Part shown: positions 28,308-36,041 of the stretch, one piece after another
Layout: each line of letters starts with the position of its first letter
Position numbering within the stretch: the stretch's first letter is position 1
NCBI RefSeq assembly: GCF_004327335.1
Contig: NZ_QJUO01000003.1
Coordinates: 1 to 64,000, forward strand
DNA from: Stutzerimonas kirkiae
GTDB taxonomy: Bacteria > Pseudomonadota > Gammaproteobacteria > Pseudomonadales > Pseudomonadaceae
DNA length: 64,000 bases
Reading direction: 5' to 3'
The notes under the pieces: generated by a model
What the model saw: the letters and a program-made list of their open reading frames with translations, nothing else
Databases searched by the model: none
What the model was told of the DNA's origin: nothing
Made by a program: the position numbers and the translations under genes

Positions 28308-28427
28308 TGTCGTCTCCACGGTGCCCGGGGCTGAAAAGTGCGCGATTATGGGGCAGACTGGTGGCCGGATAGCTATGGCTAAGTATTTATAGGCCAGGCA
28401 AAATTTTTCTTAATCAAGGGCGGCAGC

Positions 28428-29324
28428 ATGAATCTCGACCCCAGGCAGACCGAGGCTTTTCGCGTGGTGATCGAAACCGGCAGCTTCGAACAGGCCGCCG
28501 TACGCCTGCACCTGACGCCGCCAGCCATTTCCCAGCGGGTACGGGCGCTGGAAAGTACGCTGGGCAGCGCCCTGGTGGTGCGCAGCCGTCCATGCCGGGC
28601 CACGGAGGCCGGCCAGCGCCTGCTGCAATACCTGCGGCGGGCGATGCTGCTGGAGGACGATCTGCTGGCCGCGCTGGCGCAGCGCGAGGATGCGCCGCTG
28701 GTGGTGGTGGCCGCCCTCAACGCCGATAGCCTGGGCACCTGGTTCTTTCCCGCGCTGGCCGAGGTGCTGATTCGCGAACGCGTGCTGCTCGACCTGACGG
28801 TCGAGGACCAGGACCACACCTACAACCTGCTGGAGAGTGGCCTGGCGATCGCCTGCATCAGCACCGAAGCCCGGCCGATGCGCGGCTGCAGCGCCAGCGC
28901 GCTGGGGCGCATGCGCTATCGCCTGGTGGCCTCGCGGGATTTCGTCCGGCGCAGCTTCTCCGCAGGCTTCACCCGCGAGGCCGCGCGCAGGGCGCCGGTG
29001 GTCGCCTATACCCGCAAGGACACCCTGCAATCCTCGTTCCTCCTGCGGCGCTTCGGGCTGCCCGCGGGCGCCTACCCCAGCCACTACGTGCCGGGAGCCG
29101 AGCCGCATTTCAACGCCATCCGCCACGGGCTGGGCTACGGCATGGTGCCCGAGCTGCTGCTGAGCGATGTCCTGGCCTCGGGGGAAATGCTCGACCTGGC
29201 GGCGGATGAGCCGCTGGACATCTCCCTTTACTGGCACACCTGGACCGTGCAATCGCCCAGGATGGAACACCTGTCCCGGCAGATCATCGAGGCGGCGCCG
29301 AAGATCCTGGCGTGGCCGCTCTAG
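28428..29324 (+). CDS. argP: ArgP/IciA-type LysR regulator
   Basis: ArgP senses arginine and lysine and in other bacteria activates the argO/lysE exporter and amino-acid genes. The 298-residue protein has an N-terminal LysR helix-turn-helix (SFEQAAVRLHLTPPAISQRVRALES near 19-43) and a substrate-binding domain, with the ArgP-like spacing NADSLGTWFFPAL near 97. The usual divergent partner is lysE/argO, but here it is the TRIC-like gene. The 120-base intergenic region holds AT-rich stretches (TATTTATAGG, AAATTTTTCTTAATC) fit for a LysR-regulated promoter. Confidence 0.85.
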   Translation: MNLDPRQTEAFRVVIETGSFEQAAVRLHLTPPAISQRVRALESTLGSALVVRSRPCRATEAGQRLLQYLRRAMLLEDDLLAALAQREDAPLVVVAALNADSLGTWFFPALAEVLIRERVLLDLTVEDQDHTYNLLESGLAIACISTEARPMRGCSASALGRMRYRLVASRDFVRRSFSAGFTREAARRAPVVAYTRKDTLQSSFLLRRFGLPAGAYPSHYVPGAEPHFNAIRHGLGYGMVPELLLSDVLASGEMLDLAADEPLDISLYWHTWTVQSPRMEHLSRQIIEAAPKILAWPL

Positions 29325-29380
29325 TGTCACGACACGCATCAACTGTCGGCATGTGGTCAGCTCTCTGTGGGGCGGGGTAG

Positions 29381-29473
29381 GGTGCGCCGTGCGCACCTGG
29401 GATAGATGTGCCGATCGTTCAGGTACGCGCGGCGCACCGACAAGGCGGCCGTCCGCGACATTTGATCGTTGAC
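29381..29473 (-). repeat. Intergenic repeat, blocks D+E
   Basis: The minus strand carries GTCAACGATCAAATGTCGCG, identical to block D after etfB. It then reads GCGCGTACCTGAACGATCGG and a GGTGCGC/GCGCACC palindrome like that at 24581-24597. It occupies the gap between argP and the last ABC gene, where no gene is seen. Confidence 0.65.
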
Positions 29474-29558
29474 GCCAACCAGGGCCGAATGCCATGCCGG
29501 GCCATGTGGGGCGGTGGCGCAGGCGCTGGATTGCCTGGTGCGCGACCGCCACGATCGC

Positions 29559-31340
29559 TCAAGCCCCCACGTGCCAGTCCTTGGCCCGCTGCTGCGCTTG
29601 CCACATGCGCGCGTAGCGCCCCGCGCGTGCCAGCAGTTCGGCGTGCCGGCCTGTTTCGAGCACCTGGCCGTCGTCGATCACCAGGATCTGGTCGGCCGCC
29701 GCGATGGTGGAGAGTCGGTGGGCGATAACGATCACCGTGCGTTCGCGCACCAGCGTGTCGATGGCCGCCTGCACTGCCACCTCGCTTTCGGTGTCCAGCG
29801 CGGCGGTGGGTTCGTCCAGGATCACGATCGGCGCGTCCTTGAGTATGGCGCGGGCGATGCTGATGCGCTGGCGTTCGCCACCCGACAGCCGCCCGCCGAT
29901 GTCGCCCACGCGGGTCCGGTAGCCTTCGGGCAGGCGCTGGATGAAGGTGTGGCAGTGCGCCGCGCGCGCGGCAGCTTCCACTTCTTCGTCGCTGGCCTCG
30001 GGCCGGGCCATGCGGATATTGGCGAGGATGCTGTCGTCGAACAGGTAGACATCCTGGAACACCACCGACACCAGCGCGTTCAGCCGCTCCGGCGGCAGGC
30101 TGCGGATGTTCACGCCGCCGATCAGGATGCGCCCGGCCTGCGGGTCGGCATGGCGCATCAACAGGCGCGCCACGGTGGATTTGCCCGCGCCGGACGGCCC
30201 CACCAGCGCGGTCAGGCCGTGGGCGGGCAGTACGGCCGAGAAGTCGCGTAGCGTGGGCCGTTCGCTGCCCGCATAGGCGAAGCTCACATCGACGAAGTTC
30301 ACCTCGAAATGCGCCGGCTCGCCCGTCGGGGCCTGCTGCGGCAACGGCGCGATCGACAGTAGTGCGTCGATCTTGCCCAGCGCCGCTTCGATCAGGTCGA
30401 TGACCTTGGCGTACAGCACGAAGGTCGCCAGCGGTTCGGCAAAGCGCACCACGATTACCAGCAGCGCCGCCAGCACCGCCACCTCCAGCGAGCCCTGTAG
30501 CACCAGCAACGTGCCGAGGAACACCACCAGCAGGATGCCCAGCTCCATCACCGTGGCCAGGATCAAGTTCGGCTTGGCGCCTTTCTTCTGGCCGATGGTC
30601 TGGATGGCCTGCAGATGCGCGAAGCCGGCCTGCAGGCGCTCGGCCTTGGCGCCGGTGCAGCAGGCCGCGCGCAGCACCGGCAGGCCCTGGGTGTATTCCA
30701 GGATGTCGGCACCGGTGCGCGCGTTGGCATCGGCCAGCATGCGCAGGCCACGCCCATAGGCTGGCCGCCGCCAGCGGTACAGTGGGATCAGCAGCGGGAA
30801 CAGCGCCAGCAGCAGCAACCCCAGGCGCCAGTCGAAATACAGCGCCGCCAGCGCCACCACCAGCGGCGTGATGAGCGCATGGGCCATCAGGCCGGCCACG
30901 GTCAGCAGGTAGCTCAGGTTCTCATCGACGCTGCCCAGCAACGTGGCATGGACCTCGCCAGCGCGCTTGTCCTGCAGGCGTTCCAGCGGAATGCGGCGCA
31001 ACTGCTGGCCCAGCGCGCTGCGCAGCTCGTGGGTGTTCTGCACCATGTCGCCGCAATAGTCGAAGCCCTGCGCCCACCAGCGGAGCAGGGTGCTCGCCAG
31101 CATCAGCGCCGTCATCGCCAGCAGCCAGGGCCATGCAGACTGCCAGTCGGCTACCGGGATCAGTGCCCGGAACAGCGGCATCAGGCAGGCCAGCGCCAGG
31201 CCCTGTACGGCGGCGGCTAGGCCCAGGCCGATCAGGCTGGCGCGCAGGTGCGGCGCGCGGCTACGGGCGCTGGCCATCAACTGGCGCCATGTCTCGCGCA
31301 GTGGGGTGACCCGCGCCGAGGTGGTATTACCTGTGCTCAT
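29559..31340 (-). CDS. ABC half-transporter 2 (YbtQ-like)
   Basis: This 593-residue protein fuses a six-helix membrane domain (residues 30-310) to an ATPase. The ATPase has Walker A GPSGAGKST, signature LSGGERQRIS and Walker B IVILDEPTAALD. The yersiniabactin pair YbtP/YbtQ has this exporter-like fold but imports ferric siderophore, and this tandem half-transporter pair with an MFS gene matches that plan. Its ATG at 31340 overlaps the stop of the preceding ABC gene as ATGA, so the two should form a heterodimer. A longer in-frame start was rejected because it lies inside that gene with no ribosome-binding site. Drug or lipid export cannot be excluded by fold alone. Confidence 0.85.
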   Translation of the reverse strand: MSTGNTTSARVTPLRETWRQLMASARSRAPHLRASLIGLGLAAAVQGLALACLMPLFRALIPVADWQSAWPWLLAMTALMLASTLLRWWAQGFDYCGDMVQNTHELRSALGQQLRRIPLERLQDKRAGEVHATLLGSVDENLSYLLTVAGLMAHALITPLVVALAALYFDWRLGLLLLALFPLLIPLYRWRRPAYGRGLRMLADANARTGADILEYTQGLPVLRAACCTGAKAERLQAGFAHLQAIQTIGQKKGAKPNLILATVMELGILLVVFLGTLLVLQGSLEVAVLAALLVIVVRFAEPLATFVLYAKVIDLIEAALGKIDALLSIAPLPQQAPTGEPAHFEVNFVDVSFAYAGSERPTLRDFSAVLPAHGLTALVGPSGAGKSTVARLLMRHADPQAGRILIGGVNIRSLPPERLNALVSVVFQDVYLFDDSILANIRMARPEASDEEVEAAARAAHCHTFIQRLPEGYRTRVGDIGGRLSGGERQRISIARAILKDAPIVILDEPTAALDTESEVAVQAAIDTLVRERTVIVIAHRLSTIAAADQILVIDDGQVLETGRHAELLARAGRYARMWQAQQRAKDWHVGA

Positions 31341-33103
31341 GCCCGCTCTCCCGCCAGTGCCCAGTGTTGTGCCCGTTCGTAATTGCGCCACAGCCGGGCA
31401 TAGACGCCTTCCTCGGCCACCAGCGTGTCATGTCGGCCGCGTTCGACCAGCCGGCCCCGGTCGAACACCAGGATCTGGTCCGCGTCGCGGATGGTCGAAA
31501 GCCGGTGCGCCACCATCAGCACCGTCTTGCCGCGCACCAGGTTCGCCAGCGCCGCCACCAGTGCCGCCTCGTTCTCCGGGTCGGCGAAGGCCGTGGCTTC
31601 GTCCAGCACCAGGATTGGCCGGTTCTGCAGGATGGCGCGGGCGATGCTGATGCGCTGGCGCTGTCCACCCGAAAGAAAGATGCCGCGCTCGCCGGCCGGC
31701 GTGTCGTAGCCCTGTGGCAGCGCCATGATGAACTCGTGCGCCTGTGCCGCCCGGGCGGCGGCGATCACCTCGTCGATGCCCGCATCGGGCAGGCCCAGGC
31801 GGATGTTGTCGGCAATGCTGTCGGCAAACAGAAAGGTGTCCTGGAACACGAAGGCCACCTGCCGCATCAGCGTTTCGGGCAGCATCTCGCGCACATCCAC
31901 GCCGCCCACCCGGATGCAGCCCGCGCTCACCTCCCAGAAGCGCGGGATCAGTCGCGCCACCGTGGTCTTGCCCGCGCCCGACGGCCCCACCAGCGCCGTG
32001 ATGCTGCCCTGCGGCACGCTAAAGCTCACGTCCTCCAGCACCCGCGGGCCACCTTCCGCGTAACGGAAGTCCACCCGCTCGAAGACCACGCTGGCGTTTC
32101 GTGGTGTCCGCGCCCGCGTGGCCTCCGGCACCGGCAGCGGCGGTACGGCCATTACCTCGTGGATGCGCTGGATGCTCATCTCGGTCTTGCCGACCAGGTG
32201 CTTGAGCGAGATCAGCGGCATCAACGATTCGGCCATGCCGGTGCCCACCAGCAGCGCCGCCAGCCAGGCGGCGGTGTCCAGTGCATCGTGGCTCACCAGC
32301 CAGGCGCCCAGCCACACCAGTACGGCCAGCGTCGGCAGCGGATTGAGGATGGCCTGCGCCAGGCGCGAAGACACCCCCGCCATGCGATACCAGCGCGTCA
32401 CCACCTCGCGATAGGCGTCCAGCGCCCGCTGGTAGCGGCCGAAGGTCACCGTGCCGGTATCGAAGGTGCGCACCACCGGCATGGCCTGCACATATTCCAC
32501 CACCGCCTGGCCGACGTTCTCTCCGGCTGCGTTGTACTGTCGCATCATGTCCTGGCTGCCACGCAGCGCCAGCGCCATCACCGCCAGGCCCACCGCCAGC
32601 ACCGCCGTGGCCGCCAGCGCCAGGCGCCAGTCCAGCCACCACAGCAGCGCGAAGGTCAGCAGCGGCGAGACGTAGGCGCGCGCGTACAGCGGCGTGCTGT
32701 CGGCCACGAACACGTGCAGCGCCTTCACATCTTCCATCAGTACCTTGCCCAGCGCCCCGGAACCGGTCTGCTGCACATAGCCCAGCGGCACCCGCGCCAA
32801 GTGCTCGGACAGCTCGGTGCGCAGCCGCGTCTCCAACCGGAAGGCGGCGAAATGCGACTGGTTGAAGGCGGCCAGCCGCAGTACATAGCCCAGCACCGTC
32901 AGCGCCGCCGCCAGCAGCAGGGGCAGCCACGGCCACTGGCCGGGTGCCACCAGCAGCGCATGCACCGACCAGGCCAATGCGCCCTGCGCACCCAGCGCCG
33001 CCAGCGTGGCGCTGCCCGCCAGCGCCAGCGCCAGGCGGATCTGCCCGCGCACCGGGTGGATGATGGCCCATGCACTCTTGTCTCCCGACTTGTCAGCGGC
33101 CAT
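31337..33103 (-). CDS. ABC half-transporter 1 (YbtP-like)
   Basis: This 588-residue membrane-ATPase fusion is the partner of the next gene. The membrane domain spans about 20-310 and the ATPase has GPSGAGKTT, LSGGQRQRISIARAIL and ILVLDEATAFADPENE. The ATFADPENE form after Walker B is also typical of the YbtP/YbtQ group. The ATG at 33103 follows GGAGG and overlaps the 3' end of the MFS gene by 11 bases. It is the middle gene of a three-gene transport operon with the MFS gene first. Function by analogy: inner-membrane import of a ferric chelate. Confidence 0.85.
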   Translation of the reverse strand: MAADKSGDKSAWAIIHPVRGQIRLALALAGSATLAALGAQGALAWSVHALLVAPGQWPWLPLLLAAALTVLGYVLRLAAFNQSHFAAFRLETRLRTELSEHLARVPLGYVQQTGSGALGKVLMEDVKALHVFVADSTPLYARAYVSPLLTFALLWWLDWRLALAATAVLAVGLAVMALALRGSQDMMRQYNAAGENVGQAVVEYVQAMPVVRTFDTGTVTFGRYQRALDAYREVVTRWYRMAGVSSRLAQAILNPLPTLAVLVWLGAWLVSHDALDTAAWLAALLVGTGMAESLMPLISLKHLVGKTEMSIQRIHEVMAVPPLPVPEATRARTPRNASVVFERVDFRYAEGGPRVLEDVSFSVPQGSITALVGPSGAGKTTVARLIPRFWEVSAGCIRVGGVDVREMLPETLMRQVAFVFQDTFLFADSIADNIRLGLPDAGIDEVIAAARAAQAHEFIMALPQGYDTPAGERGIFLSGGQRQRISIARAILQNRPILVLDEATAFADPENEAALVAALANLVRGKTVLMVAHRLSTIRDADQILVFDRGRLVERGRHDTLVAEEGVYARLWRNYERAQHWALAGERA

Positions 33104-34373
33104 GCGTAGCCTCCACTTGCGTGCTGGACGAGAGCCTCTCGGCACCTGCCTGGCGCCTGACCGCGAGCAGCGCGATCAGCGTCAGCCCCGCGGCCAGCCC
33201 GAAGCAGAACGCATAGCCCAGGTGCTGGGCCAGCCAACCCCCGGCCACGCCGCAGGCCACGGCCAGCAGCGCGTCGGCGCTCTGGAAAATGGTGAAGTCC
33301 ACTCCCGCTTGCAGCGGCGAGGCGATCCCCATCAGTGCCGAGTACAGCGCCACCCACAGGCAGCCCAGCACCGCGAACAGCAGCCCCAGCAGAACCGTCA
33401 ACCCGGCCAGCGATGCGGGGGCCGCGGCCACGCTCAGCAGCGCGAACACGGCGGCCTTGAGCGCCAGCGCGATCCACACCGCCCGCCAGCCTGGCGCTGC
33501 GCGCACCAGCACACCGCCCAGCACCGCGCCGGTCAGCCCGGCGACGATGTGCAGTGAGCCGAACAGCCAGCCCACCTGCTCCAGGCTCATGCCGCGATCG
33601 AGCATGAACGGACCGAACATGCCCAGCGTCAGCCGCACGCCGAGGCTCGACAGCAGTAACAGCGTCAGCCCGATCTGCACCTGCGGGCGGCGCAGCGCAT
33701 GCAGCAGGCCGGGGCGGTGGCCCTGGGCCGCCAACGCGCGCGCGCGCGGCGGCTCGCGCAGCGGCAGCATCGGCACGCTCAGCAACACGATCGCCAGGCT
33801 GGCCGCCAGCAGCGCCCACGGCCAGCCGAACCGCCCGGCCACCAGCAGGAAGCCGCCAGCGCCGAGCATCGCGCCGACGTAGCTGCCGCCCACCTGTGCC
33901 ACGTTGCCCCAGCCGCGCTGACGGCTGGCCAACTGATCCACGGTGAAGCCGTCGCTGGCCACGTCGCTGGTGGCCGCCACCAGCGCCGCCAGCAGCAGGC
34001 CACCGAGAATCCAGCCGGCATGCCCGTCCAGGAAGAAGTACCCGCCAAGCCCCGCCAGACCCAGGCCCAGCAGGATCGCCGCGATCAGCCACTGGCCCGC
34101 CAGCACCAGGGTGCGTGAGCGTCGCTCCAGCCGCCCGGCCGGCAGGCGCCAGCGCTCCACCGCCGGTGCCCACAGGAAGCGAATGCCCCAGGGTATCCAC
34201 AGCAGGGCGGTCAGCCCGGCCACCTCCAGCGAAGCACCGGCATCGCGCAGCAACGAAGGCAGCGCCTGGGTGGTCATGGCCGTGATGACGGTCTGGCTGA
34301 TATAGATGCCCGCGATGGCGGGCAGCACCTGCCGCGCACTCAGGCGCGGCGAGGCGGTAGAAGGGTTCGACAT
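33093..34373 (-). CDS. MFS transporter (YbtX/Irp8-like)
   Basis: This 426-residue protein of the major facilitator superfamily has about 12 hydrophobic segments. A loop after helix 2 carries RFLWAPAVERWRLPAGRLERR, the MFS loop-2 type. Later segments include SDVASDGFTVDQLA and GNVAQVGGSYVGAMLGAGG, as in the AmpG/RhtX/YbtX group that works with siderophore loci. The ATG at 34373 is used; a TTG five codons upstream has no better site. It is the first gene of the operon with the two ABC genes and is divergent from the AraC-type regulator. Confidence 0.82.
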   Translation of the reverse strand: MSNPSTASPRLSARQVLPAIAGIYISQTVITAMTTQALPSLLRDAGASLEVAGLTALLWIPWGIRFLWAPAVERWRLPAGRLERRSRTLVLAGQWLIAAILLGLGLAGLGGYFFLDGHAGWILGGLLLAALVAATSDVASDGFTVDQLASRQRGWGNVAQVGGSYVGAMLGAGGFLLVAGRFGWPWALLAASLAIVLLSVPMLPLREPPRARALAAQGHRPGLLHALRRPQVQIGLTLLLLSSLGVRLTLGMFGPFMLDRGMSLEQVGWLFGSLHIVAGLTGAVLGGVLVRAAPGWRAVWIALALKAAVFALLSVAAAPASLAGLTVLLGLLFAVLGCLWVALYSALMGIASPLQAGVDFTIFQSADALLAVACGVAGGWLAQHLGYAFCFGLAAGLTLIALLAVRRQAGAERLSSSTQVEATHGR

Positions 34374-34507
34374 GAAGGAAATCCGCAATCCGTTGATTGG
34401 CTGGAGATCGTCGTTCGCCCATGGCGAGCGTGTACCGAGGACATTGATGGTCGTGCCTGAATGGAGAAGAATCGTGCCTGTTGCGTGCTTATTCGAACAA
34501 AACCAAT

Positions 34508-34526
34508 GTAAACGACAATCGTTATT
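34508..34526. promoter_or_regulatory. Candidate Fur box
   Basis: GTAAACGACAATCGTTATT matches the 19-bp Fur consensus (GATAATGATAATCATTATC) at 13 positions. It lies in the divergent region between the MFS and AraC-type genes, next to the regulator element that follows. Fur control would suit a siderophore uptake locus. The match is moderate and needs binding data. Confidence 0.4.
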
Positions 34527-34530
34527 GACT

Positions 34531-34600
34531 ATGATTGGCCGGATGGAGAAACGCCGCTAACGGTTTCCAGGAAAAACTTGACTTTCTCAGGATAAATTTC
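34531..34600 (+). promoter_or_regulatory. Shared operator element, copy 1
   Basis: The element begins ATGATTGGC, and after 14 bases continues CCGCTAACGG, then CAGGAAAAACTTGACTTTC and CAGGATAAATTT, ending at the ATG of the AraC-type gene. An inverted copy lies at 35795-35863, before the TonB receptor gene, with the same parts and nearly the same spacing. It stands about 180 bases upstream of the MFS start, in the same relative orientation and distance as copy 2 to the receptor. It fits an activator site that also represses its own gene. Confidence 0.65.
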
Positions 34601-35620
34601 ATGCAGGGGACGACACCGATACGGTCCGGCCAGCCGGCTCTGGAGCCGACCCAACTGCAGCAGGACGGCCTGCAATCCGTGGATGAGCGCTGGCGGCACG
34701 CCATGTACCTGCACCAGCCCTGCGAAGGCCTGTACGTCAGTTGCATCAACGGCCGTCCCGCTAGCCAGTGGGCATTCCGCGCCGAAGGCCCACCCGCTTT
34801 CAGCATCAACATCCTGCTCGAAGGGCGCATACAGACCGCTCTCGATGATGGCAGCGTGCTCGACGTGCGCTCCGGCTCCGCCATCCTGATGGCGTCCGGT
34901 CAGCACGTTTCCGGCTGGGACGTGCTCGACGGCAAGTCCGAGGGCGCCTTCCGCCTGGCCAGCATCCATATCCCGCAAGCCGTCATGAGCAGCCTGACCG
35001 GCCTGGAGATGGACGAGCTGCGCCGCCGCGCCCACGCCATCGGCGGCAGCCAGTCGCATATCGACGCCTTCCTGGCCGCCATTCCTGCTTCCAGCGGCCT
35101 GCGGCGCGTGGCCAGCGATCTCATCGGTCTGAGCAGCGGTCATCCCGGCGCTTGTCTTGCGCGCGACCTCTACCTGCGCGCCAAGGCCTTCGAGGCCATC
35201 GCCTGCTTCGTGCAGGAAAACCTGACGCGGCGGCAGGCGGCGCTACCCGTGCCCGGCGACCGTGCGCGGCTGGTCGAGGCGCGTGCCCTGCTGGAGCAGG
35301 GCTACGAGCAGAACTGGACCCTGCAAACCCTGTCGCGCGCCGTGGGGTTGCACGAAAAACGCCTGCAGTCGGGTTTCCAGGCGCTGTTCGGCGGCTCGGT
35401 GCATGCCTGCCTCACCCGCATTCGCATCAATGCCGCCATCACCCAACTGCAACGCGGCGTCTCCGTGACCGAAACCGCCTTCAATTGCGGCTTCGCCAAC
35501 CTCAGCTATTTCAGCCGGGTGTTCCGCAGCCACACCGGCCTCTCGCCCAAGCAGTGTGCAATGGGCGGCAACCCCAGGATGCCGCCGCTGGCCGGCGATG
35601 CCTTCCAGGCCCTGAACTGA
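34601..35620 (+). CDS. AraC-type regulator of the uptake locus (PchR/YbtA-like)
   Basis: This 339-residue protein has an N-terminal ligand-binding part (about 1-230, with PPAFSINILLEGRIQTALDD near 67) and a C-terminal AraC DNA-binding domain. The latter contains WTLQTLSRAVGLHEKRLQSGFQ near 243 and VSVTETAFNCGFANLSYFSRVF near 288. PchR and YbtA, regulators activated by their own ferric siderophore, have this plan. The ATG at 34601 follows CAGGA and is preferred to an ATG 66 bases upstream, which lies inside the shared operator element. The arrangement suggests autoregulation and control of the divergent MFS-ABC operon and the downstream receptor. Confidence 0.85.
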   Translation: MQGTTPIRSGQPALEPTQLQQDGLQSVDERWRHAMYLHQPCEGLYVSCINGRPASQWAFRAEGPPAFSINILLEGRIQTALDDGSVLDVRSGSAILMASGQHVSGWDVLDGKSEGAFRLASIHIPQAVMSSLTGLEMDELRRRAHAIGGSQSHIDAFLAAIPASSGLRRVASDLIGLSSGHPGACLARDLYLRAKAFEAIACFVQENLTRRQAALPVPGDRARLVEARALLEQGYEQNWTLQTLSRAVGLHEKRLQSGFQALFGGSVHACLTRIRINAAITQLQRGVSVTETAFNCGFANLSYFSRVFRSHTGLSPKQCAMGGNPRMPPLAGDAFQALN

Positions 35621-36041
35621 ACTGCGGCAAGAGCCTGCCCGCGAGCCTTGCGCGGCTTCTCCATAATGACATCGACAGTGCGGCGTACGGCACTGGGCGT
35701 CATTCCTGAGGGCCGAGCCATACCCACCGGGGAACCCGGCTGTTTCAATTGCTCAAGCGCCAGCAAGCACGCTGCCGGTTTCAGCGCCTCGTCGAAAAAA
35801 ATCCTGGGAAAGTCAAGTTTTTCCTGAATACCGTTAGCGGTCATGGATGTCATTGCCAATCATTCACATCCAGCCTGGCCGTGGATCGCCTTCTGCCGCC
35901 ACCCGCCTTGATATCCGCGTCGTTCCAGCACGGGACTGGCCTGGTGCGGATGGGGTTTTGCGCAGGCGGGGGATGTGGCGGTCTTCGCTGGTTTTTGCAA
36001 CGGATTCTTTTTTGACTTTGTATCTTGCGGGGGAGATTTTC
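35621..36041. other. Promoter gap before the TonB receptor gene
   Basis: The 421 bases carry operator copy 2 (35795-35863) and a receptor leader with GGGGGAG before the ATG. A minus-strand frame here encodes a peptide resembling part of the upstream frame of the AraC gene (QEKLDF). This follows from the shared DNA element and is not evidence for a gene. Confidence 0.6.
35795..35863 (-). promoter_or_regulatory. Shared operator element, copy 2
   Basis: On the minus strand it reads AATGATTGGC, then after 13 bases CCGCTAACGG, then CAGGAAAAACTTGACTTTC and CAGGATTTTTTT. It differs from copy 1 only at scattered bases. It points away from the receptor gene and lies about 200 bases before its ATG, mirroring copy 1 and the MFS gene. 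Confidence 0.65.

Noticed and set aside
34579-34607. TTGACT in operator copy 1 as the -35 box of the AraC-type gene.
   Set aside because: A matching -10 would fall inside the coding region, so the motif is more likely part of a protein-binding site.
35506-35859. A minus-strand frame whose start resembles the upstream part of the AraC-type frame (QEKLDF).
   Set aside because: The likeness comes from the shared non-coding operator element, not from a protein; the rest of the frame has no match.
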